This document shows positions 13,601 through 28,600 of a stretch of 64,000 nucleotides of DNA, piece after piece (position 1 is the first letter of the stretch; each line of letters opens with the position of its first letter). Source of the DNA: Struthio camelus (Eukaryota; Chordata; Aves; Struthioniformes; Struthionidae); contig NC_090944.1 of assembly GCF_040807025.1 (NCBI RefSeq), positions 122,875,738-122,939,737 of the forward strand, in the 5' to 3' direction. Under the pieces are notes generated by a model. The model did no database searches. It saw nothing but the letters and a program-made list of their open reading frames with translations, and had not been told where the DNA came from. A program made the translations under genes and the position numbers.

Positions 13601-16600
13601 AAATTATGTTTTGTGGCAAGTTTAGGAAGCTGGGGATTAGTTTGGGTAGATGAGGAAGGGAGGAGAGAATAAGAAATCAGACATACGGGGACATGAGGTG
13701 TTAGGCACGATATTTCTCTTATTAGCTAGTGATTCTACTGACAGTTTTCTTCACCATTCTATTTCTTCACTTCTTCTTTTTAAGGTGCAGGTTTTTTCTT
13801 AAGGTTGCTGTAATTACAGCAACTCTACTAAGAAACTAGAAGGTATGTCCCAGTAACACTTATCCATGCTACAAGACTGTGCATCAAAAAGCAAGAGACT
13901 AAACTAACAACCTCTAATACGACCAATTTTTTTTTTTTTAAATATAGGGACTTTTTATAACAGGGACCCTGCAAAATGGGGCAATATTACTGACTTTTAT
14001 TACTAACAGCCTGATGAATCAAGATACATTTTATTTAAGGTTTAAAAGCTTAATGTCTATCCAGCTGACTAGTATCAAAACGATTCAACTACACTGAATA
14101 TTTTCTCTTTGGGAACAGCTACACGGTATAGAAATTCTAGAATAAAGATAAACAAAAAAACGTTAGTGCTTTAATCCCTTCTCCCTCAGTTTTAACCAAA
14201 CAGCACTTGACTGAAAACGTTACATATCCACATCCTTTTAATAAAGGATAGCGTAAGCCATTTTCAAGGAAGAAGATAAGAATTTCAAAATGAAAGCTGA
14301 CTTCTTGGTAAGCTTGGGCTATATATTCATTTTAAGAGTAACTCACCTAAAAACTGTAAGGAAAAACTCCACTTTGATTGCTGAGACTAGGTCAACTGTA
14401 TATAAGCAGGGGAAAATATGTACGCTTAATGGCATTCCATTCTGTATGCTAGTTCACTGCAGTGATACGATTCAGAAATTGAAGCGATACTGCTCAGGGT
14501 GGTTCTAGAGAGCCACAGTTAAGTTTTCCAGCAACTTACAAGAACAAAGCTAGCAGAATGGAGGAATGAAAAACATGCATGTATCTCCAAAACAAATAGT
14601 TCATAGGTTTAATTTGACTGTTTTGCCTTTACCAACTAAGATGAGATTTCATCAAACATTACACATCTAGCGATGTTGCAGAGAAAGTTTATATGCATGT
14701 GTACCTATTCATACGGAAACTAACAAAGTTGAAACATACCACTACTCCACTCCTCTCACCTTTCAGGATGTCATGAAAGCCATGAAGACTTGCAGCAATG
14801 TTTGTAAACACAAAACTGTAATTTGTCCGAAGAAGACCCTCCGGTTTCGTACCTTAGGAGTACCATGTAAAAAAGTAAACAAATTAAGGTTCAGTCATGA
14901 ATGAAAAGAGTTAGCTCCGAAAAGCATCCAATTTCGACCGACTAGAAACATTTGCCCGGGGTATAATATTTAGAACAGAAGAAACATAACAGATTCATTG
15001 ACTAAAATTTCCTCTTTAGTATTAAGTTTCTCTACTGTATTTTGCCAGAGTAAGCAGGATCAAAGACTTCCCAGCTTTTTAAGATCTCATTTAGACTTTA
15101 CAAGTATCTTCAGCTATTTTTGTCTCAAAGATCAATTATGCATATCAAAACATTTGCATACTTACTTCAGTATAGGAAGAACTATCTTGGTCTATTCTAA
15201 GAAGTGAAGGCTGAAATAACCTGAAGCAATTCAATAACTATCTGCTCTTACTTACAGTATGCATCTGGATATTGTACCCTTGCCCAAAGATTTGGCTTGA
15301 TTTTATGTAGTTATAACCATGAGCTGTAGTTTAATAATCTTATGAATAGGAGGAACTGGAAGTGATAATCAAAAATGAAATTCAGTTTATTAACAATTTA
15401 ATTATTAAGTGATAACAAAAGACAGTATCAGTCAAACCATAAAAGTTTAGTTATTTCTTCTCTACAGTTAACTACGACCATCTAAAGTGTCGTCATGGGA
15501 TTGCTTGCTAACTTCTAGGCCTGCATCTATCTGGAAGGGAAGGGGAGGCGAGGGGAGAAGAGAGAAAAAAAAAAAAGAAAAAACAGAGCGGCACATAGGG
15601 GGGAAAAAAAAAAAAAAAAGTGTTCTAGAGCACACTGTCTCCCAGCCTGGATAAAAAGGGTCCCAATGTAACAGGGCATGCTGCAGAACTCACCTGCCCC
15701 ATAGTGTCTAGTCAGTATCTAGAAAATAGCGTTAACTTTGTTCTCCTGCATCCATAGATTTTTTTTTTTTTTGGTAAAAGAAAAGCTAGCTCAAAAGGAA
15801 CACTAGTACCTTACAGTCCCAAAGCAACTGAGCCAAAACAGGCACTTACTTGGTAAAGCAAGAAGACTAATGTACGTATGTAGCTTCTCAAAAACCGCAG
15901 TCAACTTTTTCATGTCTTTGTGTAGCTCCATATTTCTAGCTTGCAAGGCAGCTGTGCAAAGAGAAGACTCACACTCTTCTTCCAGACTAGGAATAGATGA
16001 ATTAAAAACAAACACACACACACAAAAAACCAAACACACACAAGTATGAGAAAAGTCCGTGATTTTAGGGGGTAAATAGGTAATGTTCTCCACATCCCCA
16101 GCCCGAAGCAACAGTAAACTGGGAATTTATTTTAGAAAGGCTAACACAGAGTAGCTTAGCTACATAGGACAAGTTGAAGGCATGTATAAGCCCAGCTCTT
16201 AGGAGCCTCAGTTACAAGGCAGGACCTCCCGAGGAACAGAGTTGTGTATACCCTTGGCAAGGAATCAGTTGGCAAGTATCACTTTAAAGACCTTTTCCTC
16301 TGCTGAACACAGTTTTTCTTTTGTTTTCTAAGCACAAAATAAGCTCTTTCCTCTTCCTCAATCCAAGATCTCTTTTCAAGTGTTACTTTCTGCTGAAAAT
16401 CCATCTCCCTTCAAACCACTCAGGAACAAAGTTTTTCACTGCAGAAGGGAGCGCGTCTGGCTTAGTTTCTTCCTCTGCATCTCTAGATGTTATGTAGTGT
16501 TATTTGCATCTCTAGACAGACTCAGGAAATGAACTATTTCTGTCTACAGTACCCGAGTAGTATCAGTGCTATTGATTAATACAACTAAGAAAGAGAAAAA

Positions 16601-19600
16601 ACAATTCATCTTTCATTAAAGCCTTATCTGTAAGTTTAAAAAAAGGCTTTAAAAATACACGTTTTTAGCTCTAACGCCCGGCTGAGAGGGCGGAGAAAGA
16701 AAAAGAGAAAACAAAAAAAAAAAAAAACCAAACAAAAGACACACAGACACCCCCACATAACCTAAAGGCTCAAGGACCAGAGGACAAAGAAAGAAGCTCT
16801 ACCTTTTAAGTCAGGATGCTCTAAGGGTTGACTTGTTATTCGAGTTCTAGACACTGCTAGTGCTGGAAGTTTGACATACTTAGTATCCTTTTAGTTTGAT
16901 CTATTAAATCAAAAGTACCTTTTTAATTGGTAAGGAAGAATCTTTCTTAAAAAGCATAAGTATGAAGCTAAATGTTCTGAGAAGGCCTTCAATTTCACAG
17001 CTGTTTCCTGGAAGGAAAACAACACATGAGTATTTTTGTAGAGCACAGATCTTTCTCAAGGCTAAAACAGAGACATCTTACCAGCACTGTCACAGTATCT
17101 TCCGTAATGCTCTCGAACAAGTGAAGCATTCCTTCCTCCAGAGGGCGAACATACGCTGCATTTTCATGAAGATACTGTGAGAACTGAGTACAGAGAGATT
17201 TAAAATGGTACTTGCCGTATGCTTTCGCAAACTGCTTCGAGTTAACAATTGAACAGTTCACTTTAACATAGCACCTTTCATCTTGGATAATCCCAAAGAG
17301 GTCGATTATAAGATGCAACAGCAAAGTGATGTACAGCCACCTCTTCTACAGGGTAGACTAACGTATACCCTGAAGGAAAGTGGGATATAGCTAAGACTAT
17401 GACGGAAGTTCAGGCAAAACCCCACCTAGGGCTTTCCACAGTACCCTATTATCTCCCTTTAACTGCCATGCACAGCACACCAAACTTCTGCTTTTTAAGT
17501 GCAAGGTTTTGCATTCCTTGGACCTCAACTACATCAAATTAAAGCTAGTTTCATGCACCCATTAAGCCACTAAAATGAGTTATCCTACTTTCCTCCCAAC
17601 TGTTGTTCACATACCACCCCTTGTCCTGTGCATCAGCACAAATATTTGTACAGCCGTGTTGCACATAGTCTGGGTTAAAGCTAACAAAGGTAAATTTTAG
17701 TCTGGATCTATTTCTAATCCAGTTTGCTGCACTGGTCAAAACACGCTTATGCCAATGCAAAGGAGGAAGCGGTAACTAAACAAGGGAGAACTGTTTTTTT
17801 TTTTTTCAGTGGCTACGCCAGGTTAGAGCAACTGTGAAATTTCAGCCTCATACACCTGCCTGGCTTTGCTAGAGATCCCTCAAGTTACTTCTATACATTT
17901 CTCCCTCAGAAAAGCATATACCTGAGAACTAAGGCACTTACACTTTCACACAATTGAAATGTAACAGTAACACCAGCTTTTGACTTTGATACCACAGCAT
18001 TACAAAGAGATTCTTCCATCGATCGACATACATAGCTAAAAGTAATCTTGGTTTTCATTTTGCCCCGCAGGAAGTTACCTTCACCTTTGATTATTTATAT
18101 TACAAAAGTAGCTAAAGATCCCAGGCAAGTAGGGTATAAGTTTCCAATTAATTATTATTATGATGCAGAAACACAGCGTTAACAAGAAAAGAGAGATGCT
18201 TAGCTCTCATTCATGCATGCACGAATCTGGATGGAATTAGGGAAAATTCTTAAATCTACGGAGGAAGAAATACCACATGCAGAATGCTCCTGACTTGTAT
18301 TGCAAGAGGACTGCAGTTATCTGGTATGATGCTGAAGACCCAATAGAACCCAGCAATCCAATAACTTAAAGAGAAAAGGAATACTTGAACCTGGAAGGGA
18401 ATTGTCCACATCTACTTTGAGTATTTGTTGGGGGAAATAGCTTGAAAGCGCCAGACAAAACCTGGAGTTGGGGAAAAATAAATCAGTGCGAGTGCGCTAA
18501 GCCGCTACGTGACACTAACGTCTCATTTTCTCTACTGCATTAAGGGGAGATTTTCTTGAACCACTCAGTGGAGGAGCTAAGATCACACTGAGAACCCTTG
18601 CCAAGCAAATAGATAACCAAATATACAGGAGCAGCTTCAGTGAGCGACACAAGACACTTAGCTGCCAGAAAGCCACAGCAAAAGGTGGGTATGGTGCACT
18701 GAGGCAATTTGGTTACAAACAAACTAGAATAGGGGCTGACTACAAGAGACAATTATGAAGACAAACAAAGCCTGAATTACTGAATCAGAGTCAATTATCA
18801 GAAAAAGAAATTCAAATTACAGTTCTGATTAAGTTGCAAGTTTCAGCTGTGTGAAAGCACTTTTCTCCGCTGAAAAGCAATAGGGAAGTGTTAACCAGGA
18901 CATGAAGAATAAAAAAGGGCAAGAAGCGATGGCTAAGAAACCTGATTTTACTCACTCGGAACAAATAGCATTAATATCTGTAGAATCCAGTCACCATGCT
19001 AGGCCATGTAGATAAGGAGACACAGCTCCTGCCCCAAAGAATTTGGGAGATGACAGAACAGTATATTTTTGCAAGGAGGATGTGCCGTCTTGTGTGTTTA
19101 GTGGCAGAAACAAGAAAACCCTGTTCTTTCTCAAACTAAGATCTATGCTGAACCTCTGAAAAAGCATATCCCTGATTCAAATAGCTGAAAGGACTGAGAA
19201 GGTAAATGGACTGGGACTTCTCTAGTGGATAATTATCTTCACACACATTTGCTGACTGCAGAGGGATCCTTGCAAGGACAAGAAAGTTTTGGGATAGTTT
19301 ACATTGCCACTGCATGTGCTACAACTATTTAACTATTAAAGAAAATCACGTCAATTTCTGTGGCTTAAGTCTGAGCCCTTCAAACTACTAAATTGAAATT
19401 ATCAACTGAATCAGAAATCAAACCAGGTTGCCTGACAACTGAAATAGGCATAGGTCCTTTGGCACTACGAAGTCAACAACTCGGACATTAAAGCAAGTTT
19501 ACAGCAAAGCATACACATATGCACGCCCCACACATTTTTGTGCATAGAGTTCTATTTTGTGCTTTACAGCATAGAGAAAAGAGTCTCAGGCAGAAGATTA

Positions 19601-22600
19601 ACAGCTCTGAATGATGTTCTCAGAAAAATCTTCCCACAGAGTTGCATGGAAAGAACAGGGCCTTTTTTAAACGCAATTTCAAGATGCATTACAGACATGA
19701 CACTTCAGAACGCTTACAGGAAAGGTGGCAACACAGATTACCCAAAACTAAATTATAAAGTTAATGTTCAGTGACAGAACAGAGTCCAAGTTTTCTCCTA
19801 CATAAACCTACCTTATATCCAGTTGATTTCACACTACAGTCAAACACAGGACATTCTATCCCAACATTTTCCATCCCCCACTGTATTTTTACAGTAGCTA
19901 AGATAAGCATCTACTCTAATAGTGCAATATTTAGGTATTTCAAAGCAGTCACCTAAACCTGTCATAAACGCACATTAAATCAAATTAGCACGGGGGGGGG
20001 GGGGGGGGAGGAGGGGAAGCTTTGATCCGACTATCACATTGCTCTTGTGGCAAAGACAAGAGAAGAATTCCCTGCAACTATACCCTTGCCCAAATTCAGA
20101 GAATTTACCCAACAGCAAAGTCTTCCCATGAAAGAGAGGTTGCCTCCTCAGGGGCATATTTTTAGCATTCCAGTAACAGCAGTTGAAGAAACTTCCATGA
20201 TCAAAATTATCTAGTCATGAAAGTCAATATAACTGAATAAACTTGTAACTGATATCAGCAAGCTTTACCTTCCGATTTAATGGTGATATGGTATCTGTGG
20301 CCGAATCGACAGGAAATATCTGGACCTTCTGCTCAGTGTACGTGTGAAAGTTCAGAAGAGCTGTTACAAGATCTTGAACAAAAGCTAGTGCCTGCCCAGC
20401 AAGGTCTCGCAACTTCAGCTGTAAAGATAGTTATAAAAATTATATCCGAGATGTACCTATTTAAATAGGGAAAATATTCTGTGGTTAAATACAGGAAAAA
20501 AATAATTCACCATCCCTGACTCCTTTCCTATTACTAGTTCAGCCCAAATATACAGAATAACAGAATTATTTATACCTTAGCAAGTTTACCTAACTACAAC
20601 ACCATTTGGAACCGCATATTTTTCTGTGAAGACAAAGTGTTTTTACTTTATATTAAACAGGTAATAACAGACATAACAGATAAATTTAAGTAACGGAAGA
20701 CAAATTATATGGGTGATTTGGCCTCAAGTATCCAATAAAATGGGAACGAACCATACAGAGTTCTCAAAGATGCATAATTGGATCCTTGAAAGGATTATGA
20801 CTATTGATAGGTAACATTAACTAATATGGTATTCTAGTGCATGCACCAATGCGTAGTTTACAGATACAAACATTCTTTGGAGCTCAGGAGAGGTGATTCA
20901 AGAGAAAGAAGCTGGTTTTGAGGGAAAAGGAATTCGAGATATCGAAATTACCTTTTCTCTACAGAAAAACTTAGGACTCCTAAACTGACAAAGCTTAAAC
21001 TAACTTTACAAATGAAGTGTTCAAGTCCTACCTTACTGCATGCTGACAGAATCACAAGCATTTCCTATAAATAACTTTAATACAAGACATATATTAAGCC
21101 TCTTTGCCAGTCTTTCCAGAATAGCAAACTTAAGTCAACAGCCTGCAACGATCATCAGACAGGAACCAAAAGACTAGCTCTTGTCCAGAGTGAGATAAGT
21201 AGAAGACCACGTGAAAACAACATACCTTTGCATAGCATAAAGGCTTTGTGGACAGAAATTCCCCTGGAGTATCAGGATAGTGTGAAGACAGGTTATTTTC
21301 TGCCATTTAGAGTTACTAAAATGACTTTTTAATTCTATATCTGTGCAGAAAGTTAGATCTTTACATTTGAAACCATAAAGGTGCTTACCTGATATCTTCT
21401 GTTGTGTAATGGTACGTTCAGGGCATTGTACCGATTAGATCCTACAGAACAAAAACCAAGTTGCATAAACGTATTAAATCATGCTTTCCATATAAAACAT
21501 TTCTTAGTACATAATGGTTTTAAATGGAAATTTCTCAATGCAAAAGTATTAGTTACTAAAAATATCCAAGCAATTGGCTTCAATGAAGTAGGCCTAAACA
21601 TCCTCATTTAAGAGCTGCCACTGCCACCAACAGGGGAGAAAGCACTTCCATACTTGCCTCAGATTGTAAGTCACACTTATCCATCCAAAATCCCTACAGT
21701 TTTGATAGGGAACAGCAGCAGCAGCCGCCTTACGCTCTTATCCAAAAGATCAGTATTATTCACTGAACAACAGTGTACGGTCTTAAAAATCCTTAAAGAA
21801 CTCAACATGATCTTCAAACTTCAATTATTTTCCAGAGAAAGTAAAATAAGACAGATTATTCTTTCATGGTTTGCTTGTAGTTTGGTTTGTGTTTTAAAAA
21901 GCTCCTGCGCGTATCTGATTTGTCAATTACTTAGAGTTAACTCTACTCTCCACACATTTAAGCATTCTGTTCCAGTTACAGAGCACCTTGGATGATTCCT
22001 AAATTACAAAGGGGCACATGCTTTTAAAGAGGCATAGCGATATTTGTACCTAGAGAACAATTTACAAAGCCTTACGCATTCCCAAATATCACATCCAAAC
22101 TCAATTAAATAGCTACTTTAAATTTGTACACAAAGAGGAAATCTACAGCTTCTGTAACAGCTTCTCATTCTTTATGTATCATTCATACCAGGCAATTAAC
22201 ACAGGCAAAAAGCTAACTCCTTTCACAAAAGAGCACTGTCCGAAATTACCACATCCTACTATTAAGGGATTAAGAAAACTTCATTGCTATCTTTCTACTC
22301 CTGAAGTGATGCTTAGCGAACAAACAAACGATCTGATACTTCACCTTCTTGCACCATGTGATGACGACAGTTGAGTGAGCAGCTAAACAAATTTCTCACT
22401 AAAACAAGAACCACCTGTACTAGTCAGCCAGTGAAGCCAGAGCAGCATAAGCAAGAAGCAGCAGCTGCCAGGCAAATAACCTTTATTTGTGAGAAGCAAA
22501 GAGAAGTGAAAAGCATATCAAAGCAGAGCATCAACACCTAGGCATAATATGTCATACGACATACATTTCCTACAAGAGAGGATGAGCTGGTATCTGCAAG

Positions 22601-25600
22601 AGGAGACTTTCAACTGGACTTCCAACCCACCAGAGAGCGTGGAAGCCTCACCTCCGCAGCACCCAGCCAGATCTGCTTTTGGACAACCTAAGAATGTTTT
22701 GACAAGCCTTAAGCCGAATGGGGACGCGTAGCGGGTGGGAGGGAGGTTTCTACCACTTCTGCCAACGAAAACTACAGGAAACCACCACCTCTGTTTCTGC
22801 TTCTCTGCTACAACTTGCTACTTTCAAGTTTTTCTGTATTCCGGCTCCTGCTAGTTTCACTGCCTGCCTACTCAAGTACAGCCTACTATTCAAGCTATTT
22901 AGGATAGTACACAGTACTGCTTCACTGCACTCGCAAACAGACTCTGGTACCAAAGTGGTGCCAAGTCTGACCATTTCCAGCTTCAGGGTATCCTTTGCAC
23001 TTCTGTTCACTTACTCACAGTTGGAGAGAAAGAAGAGAAAAGGCTAATTCAGATCAAAGTCCCTGTCTCAAACTCAAAGTATTTTTTCCCCTAAAAAGAG
23101 GGATAAACATGGCAACATAACAGCATAGCTTTGAAGCCACATTCAGAAGAACAGAGGATCTGCTACTGAGCGAGGTCTGATTTCGGTTCTCTCTCTAAGA
23201 CTAGAAAAGTCAAAGTAGACTTACTAGAGCTTGAGAAGGGAGCATGGCTCAGTTTCTGCTTAGTGATGTTCACTTCATACTTGAAAAACAAAAACACAAA
23301 ACTAGATGTCCTGAAGAATTTGAGCAGTTTATAACACATGAAGTTCAACCTCAATGAGTCTTTTCTATTGGCGCTTAACCAAGAAAGTTATTGATGGATA
23401 AAAAAGTCAAAATTCACTGGAGTGTTTGTTCTGCCATTTGCTTGAAAACCAACACAGTGTCGACTGTGTGTAATAAACCATGGTTAAGAACTAGTTTAGG
23501 TGTTCTGCGATTCAGACGTGCTGACAGACCTCCTGCTGCTAAGTAATCAAAATTTAAGTATTGATGTAACATTTCTGCATCCACTACTTCATCCCCATCT
23601 TACCTTACTGCAGCTCTTGAATATACGTTGCCAAAATAATATCCTTTGAAATAATTACCTAAAGACATCTTTGCGGAGACACTGGTAAATTGACAATGTT
23701 CCTTGATCTGTCAACACTAAGCCAGTTTGATAAATTACTTGAAAAAGCCTTCAATAGCTTTAATTTGTATTTGCTATATAAAAGATAACTTGATATTTTA
23801 AGACCACTAAACAAAAGATGGCTAGTATCATGAATACGCATTACAATAAGCTCCAGCAGGAGTCTGCCTATTCATATGTCCAACTCTTCTTAAATCTAGC
23901 GTACTTTAATTCATGATAACAGTATTTCCTCCAGATGGGTACCCAAATTCAGTAAGAGAGCCAAGAAAAACCCAAACCAAAGCAACACCTACTTGTGTCA
24001 TTAAAAGGTACTTTTTCATTGATTATGCAGAGAGATTCTTCCAGTCTACTGCCCAAAGCTGCTTGAAGATTCTTCAACTGTTGCTGGCTAAATAACAATT
24101 AAAAAAAAAAAAAACCCAAGTATAACGTAAATCCTTAAATTTCAATTAGTATCACCACCACCATAAATACCTCTAAGCCTCCCTGGAGTTAACACATCTC
24201 TTTCCAGAAGTTAGATAAAAATAAGACAGTAAGAGTCATTTTCTCTTTTGTGTCAAATGACAGTGTATTTTAACCCCTAACAAATGCAGTGAAAGCAGCA
24301 AGAAAGCGTTGAAAAAATCTTAGAGTGCTATCCTTGAGAAATACAACTTACTTTGAAGTTAATCTTTACATTACTTTCCAATACTGCATTCATGATATAA
24401 GCTATATCACAGTACTCTGTTCACTGGAATTTTAGCTAGAATACAAATGGGCCTTTAACTTAGTTACTTGATACAGTAATTCCAACACATAAGTGAGCTT
24501 TTGATAGTTCGGATAAGTACACTACCTCATTATTAGAAACATATTATGAACTTTTCAAAGTCCCGTATTTAAACATGTCTATGTTATGGCACACACAACA
24601 GACTCGACAATTACGTTTCAGTTGTACTCTAAAGTGATTTTTTTCCCCCTACATCTCCTCGGCTTACATCTAATTGTGTATATGAGAATCTATGTTATGA
24701 TAATTAACAATACCATTACACCAGATGCTCAAGATGAACAGTAACATGTTCCAGCATTACGCATATGCTAACAAGGATTACTGTACATTGATTTTCAGAC
24801 CAAATTCCACACCTTACCCAACTCAGGCCCTCATTCTTCACTGTTTTGCTTCCAGTCTGATATCTAGAACTCCTGCACGTATATTGGACGATGGGATGGA
24901 AAGTGTCAAAGTGATAGCTTGTTTTACATTCAATACATTAATGAATACCAATAGGGAAAAGGAATCCAAATAAATGAATAAAATGTAAAGAAATTGACCA
25001 GTATCTCATGTACATTAATAGAGACTTTTCTTAAAGAGCAACCCAAAAAAGTGCACAGAAACTGCAGAGTATGAAGGGTAACAGCACTGGACACATTAGA
25101 AACTGTGCAATAGAAATGTCATTGGGCATGTCAGAAAATTCAGACTCAAAGACAAACTGCTAAAGTATTGATGTTTCTCTGGTATACTGTAAAGGAATGG
25201 TAAACAAGTAGTTTGATATATTTTGTTTCAGGTTCTGCCCTTTAATTTTCAAGGCACAGGCTGTCGAGCCTGGCATCTCCTGGCTTTTTGGAATAAAGCT
25301 TGGATCTCGGAGGCAAAGGGATCCCTTCTCACTGAAGAAAAACGGAGAAAACCAAAGAGCAGCGTTTTCACAAACGCTGCCTCTCTGCCAAGTGTTCATT
25401 AGATACTGATTTCGGTGTTTGAAATAGGGTCAGGCTTTTATTTTTAATTTTAAAAGACTCTTTTCTTAAAGAGTAGAAACATTTTCTTACAATATTACCC
25501 AGTCATCATGGAACTTCCTACGACAGACAAGCTCTAAGTTTCATAGAAACAGAATACAGCAACACTATCTTTCAAACTTACGCTATGTGTCACAAAAAAA

Positions 25601-28600
25601 AGAAGAGCAAACAGGAGTCAAAACTTCCACCCTCTTTTCAATTCATATTGTAAGTGAAACCCTAATCTATATCAGAAGAGAATTATTAGAATTCATGTTC
25701 ACATCTATCAAAATAATCAAAATACATGATTTGAGGTTTCTACTTGAAAGGGGAAAAGAACTTCTTATCTGACCATGTACCATGCTTTTTATCCATTACT
25801 TTAAAAGCTTTACACTGCACATAAATTTAAGAAACAGTACACCAAAAAAAAAAAAAAAAATCTTCAGAGAAGTACTCTCTAACTCCATTTGGCCCACAGT
25901 CCTCAACTTCTTCCTGTTTCCTATAGCTTATCTTCAGGATCATTTAAGAATTCCAAAACTAACAATAAACTTCAACCATAAACTTCAAATATTCTAGCTG
26001 CGTATGTATTATACCTGAAGCAAAAAATATTGTTCAAGAGGCATTTGAGGCAGGGGGATTTTTGAAACTGCTTTTTAGCAGGTCAAGTTTCTGCATACAA
26101 ATACCTCACCCAAACTTTGTTTCTAAAAGCAGCATGTAAAAACTCACACATCTTTTGTTTCATACAAGTTCAACAGCTTCCTTCCCGTGTTCACTGCAAA
26201 TAAAACCTGCAATCATTCATCAGCCTTACAGCTTTCTGCAAGAGCTTGGCAGCTCTTACTAAGAGGGGTTCTGTCCACATCTGCAGAAGCGACTGTCTAG
26301 TTATATACTCAGTAGAAGGAAAACAGATCTGAGTCGCATGGTCTTGATGTTAATGAGCTGTTGTCCTGTGCTTTCAGTTTTACCAATTTTTGGTTTTAAA
26401 CAGTTATTTTCCCCTTCAAAGTAACCCAATTAATCTTTTAAAGTATCTGATTTAAATCAATGTTTTCGTTATATTAAATAAAAACACTTACCATTCTGCG
26501 GTTCGAAGCCTACAGTCCTTAGCTTCTCTTTCTAGTGTCTGAGACTTGATCTTTATGCAAGAAGATAATCTCACAATGTAAGTACTGACACAGCAAAACA
26601 TTTAACTTCAAAACTTCTCAAGTTTGTCAAGTAACAAAAAAGCCCCTTACTTCTAATTTAGCTTTATCATTCTGCAGTTTTTCTATGGTATCCGTGTATC
26701 TCCGCGTTAAACTGTCCACCACAGCCTGATGCTGGGCAGCATCAGTTTCCAAAACCTCAAGTCTGCTTCGCAGCTCTGCTTCTAAACGTTTGTGCTGCTC
26801 ATCTGCTTCAAAGAACTACAATGACAAAAGCAAGTCTCATACGCAAGAGCTTCACTTTCATTTAGTGCTATGGAATCTAATCCTATCAGTTATTCCAGTT
26901 AAGTCCACATTAATAACAAGTATTCCCTTACTAACTCTCAGATGAGTTTGTGCTGGTATTCGCAAAAGAGACTGCGGAACAAAGTACTTACAGTGTATTA
27001 GAATTCTGTAGTATCAAGTGTTCTTTAAAAATATTACTGATAAGTAATAGACATTTGCAAAAAAGTTTTGTTGTTCAGCTTAATTTTCCATAAGTTTTCT
27101 GAACTAGTGAAACTTTCTATCGTGACAAAGTAATTCTTGCCAGTTTGCAGAAAATATTTTAAGTTTTAAAGCAATCTGGAAACTGTGAGTGAAGAAAAAG
27201 CTTCCACCCTACACCAACCATATGGCTACTTTCCACACAGCAGCCGAGTGTCACCAAAAGCTACAAAACTGAATGAGAGAACCATCTATTGCTATGTGAA
27301 TTATTCCACATAAGGCAGTATTTACGAATCTGACGTCAAGTTACTTTCTCACTTGCCAAGCAAACGTCTTTTAAAAACAATGCTAATCCACTATTCTGCA
27401 TACAACTAAGCTTCTAAATACACTAATTTGCAGGTGCTGTTTTATCTTCTCCAGCTTGGTTCACAAGACTATTTTTCTAAACAAAAGAGAAAAATTAAGA
27501 GTTTTACTCACAAGTATATGCAGTCGTTCATTCTCTTCTATCTTCTTCTGAAGATCTTCATTGAAGACACTTTTCTGCTCTTGACTCAACTGAGATGAAA
27601 ATTCTCCACTTTTCTAAAAGAAAACATGCATCTATTATCACGTCCCCAAATATCTAAAAACACACCCCATCACTTAAAATATATTCATATGCTTCTATTA
27701 AACTGACTAACATATCTAAGCGAATCTTGCATACAACATGAGCCCAAAAGCAGCATTTATCCCTTCACATCGTTGTTTTTGTATAGTGGTAGAATGCTCA
27801 TTAGAGACGAGTTAAGAAAAGAAAGAGTCGCTACTCGGATCTGACGTTCACAGACACGTGAATTTGCTTCTACGGGCAGGTGCTGTTAACACCGTTTAAA
27901 TCTTGCATGATTCCAAGCAATCAGCAGTATTAAACCCCCATGCAGAAAGACTTACCGGGTTATGGGAGCTCTGTGTATGGCATGTCCCCACTTCCTAGTG
28001 CTCAAGCATCAGCCAGCCTGGTCTGCCCAGGAACAGTCACCGAAAGGGCGCTATCCCAGGGCAGGCTGCAGCACTGGGTGACCCTGGGCCTTCAGCACCT
28101 GGTAAGTTCCCTGGGAATACAGAACTCCCTCCAGCAGTTCTTCCTTTTTCACCCGTTTCATTTAAAAGACAGATCACCAACAAATCCCACACAGACAGTT
28201 GCTCTGCTCTACCGTTCTGCTGAAGAAGTGTAGTACCAGCACTGAACAGAACTGATGACCATTTACACATAAACTTAACACTGAACTCCAATTGCCTGGG
28301 ACAGCTGACGCAGTTAAGCCACCTATGCTTTTTTGATGCCAGGCTGACCTGGATCACCTGAGACATGGGCACGCACACCATTCCTCCTAGAAGGGTTGCA
28401 GTCTGACACGGATCATCTATCAGAAGCTTAATCTAAATAGGTGTAGACGTAATTTACTTGGTCTCCCAGTGACAGGGGATCTAAAGGGGGCACTGAATCT
28501 AAAAAGGGAGCGTTTAGTAACACATACTTGCCGAAAAAGGCTTTATATGTAGAACTAAAGGGAACATACTTTAAAAGTAGTATGGACGCTTTTTAAAGTA

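Larger units (their letters stand above)
10180..16918 (-). other. PPP1R21 introns 11-16 (with exons 12-16 inside)
   Basis: Introns at 10180-11394, 11488-12267, 12421-12788, 12917-14759, 14853-15849 and 15987-16918. Simple repeats only: A/C tract near 10,900, G10 at 11636, purine tract at 15,541, CA-rich stretch near 16,010. No further gene seen. Confidence 0.8.
17184..26491 (-). other. PPP1R21 introns 6-9 (with exons 7-9 inside)
   Basis: Introns at 17184-20268, 20419-21388, 21442-23992 and 24088-26491. They hold the possible LINE remnants near 19 kb and the G17 tract at 19992. Open frames up to 113 codons here show no codon pattern or family match. Confidence 0.8.
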
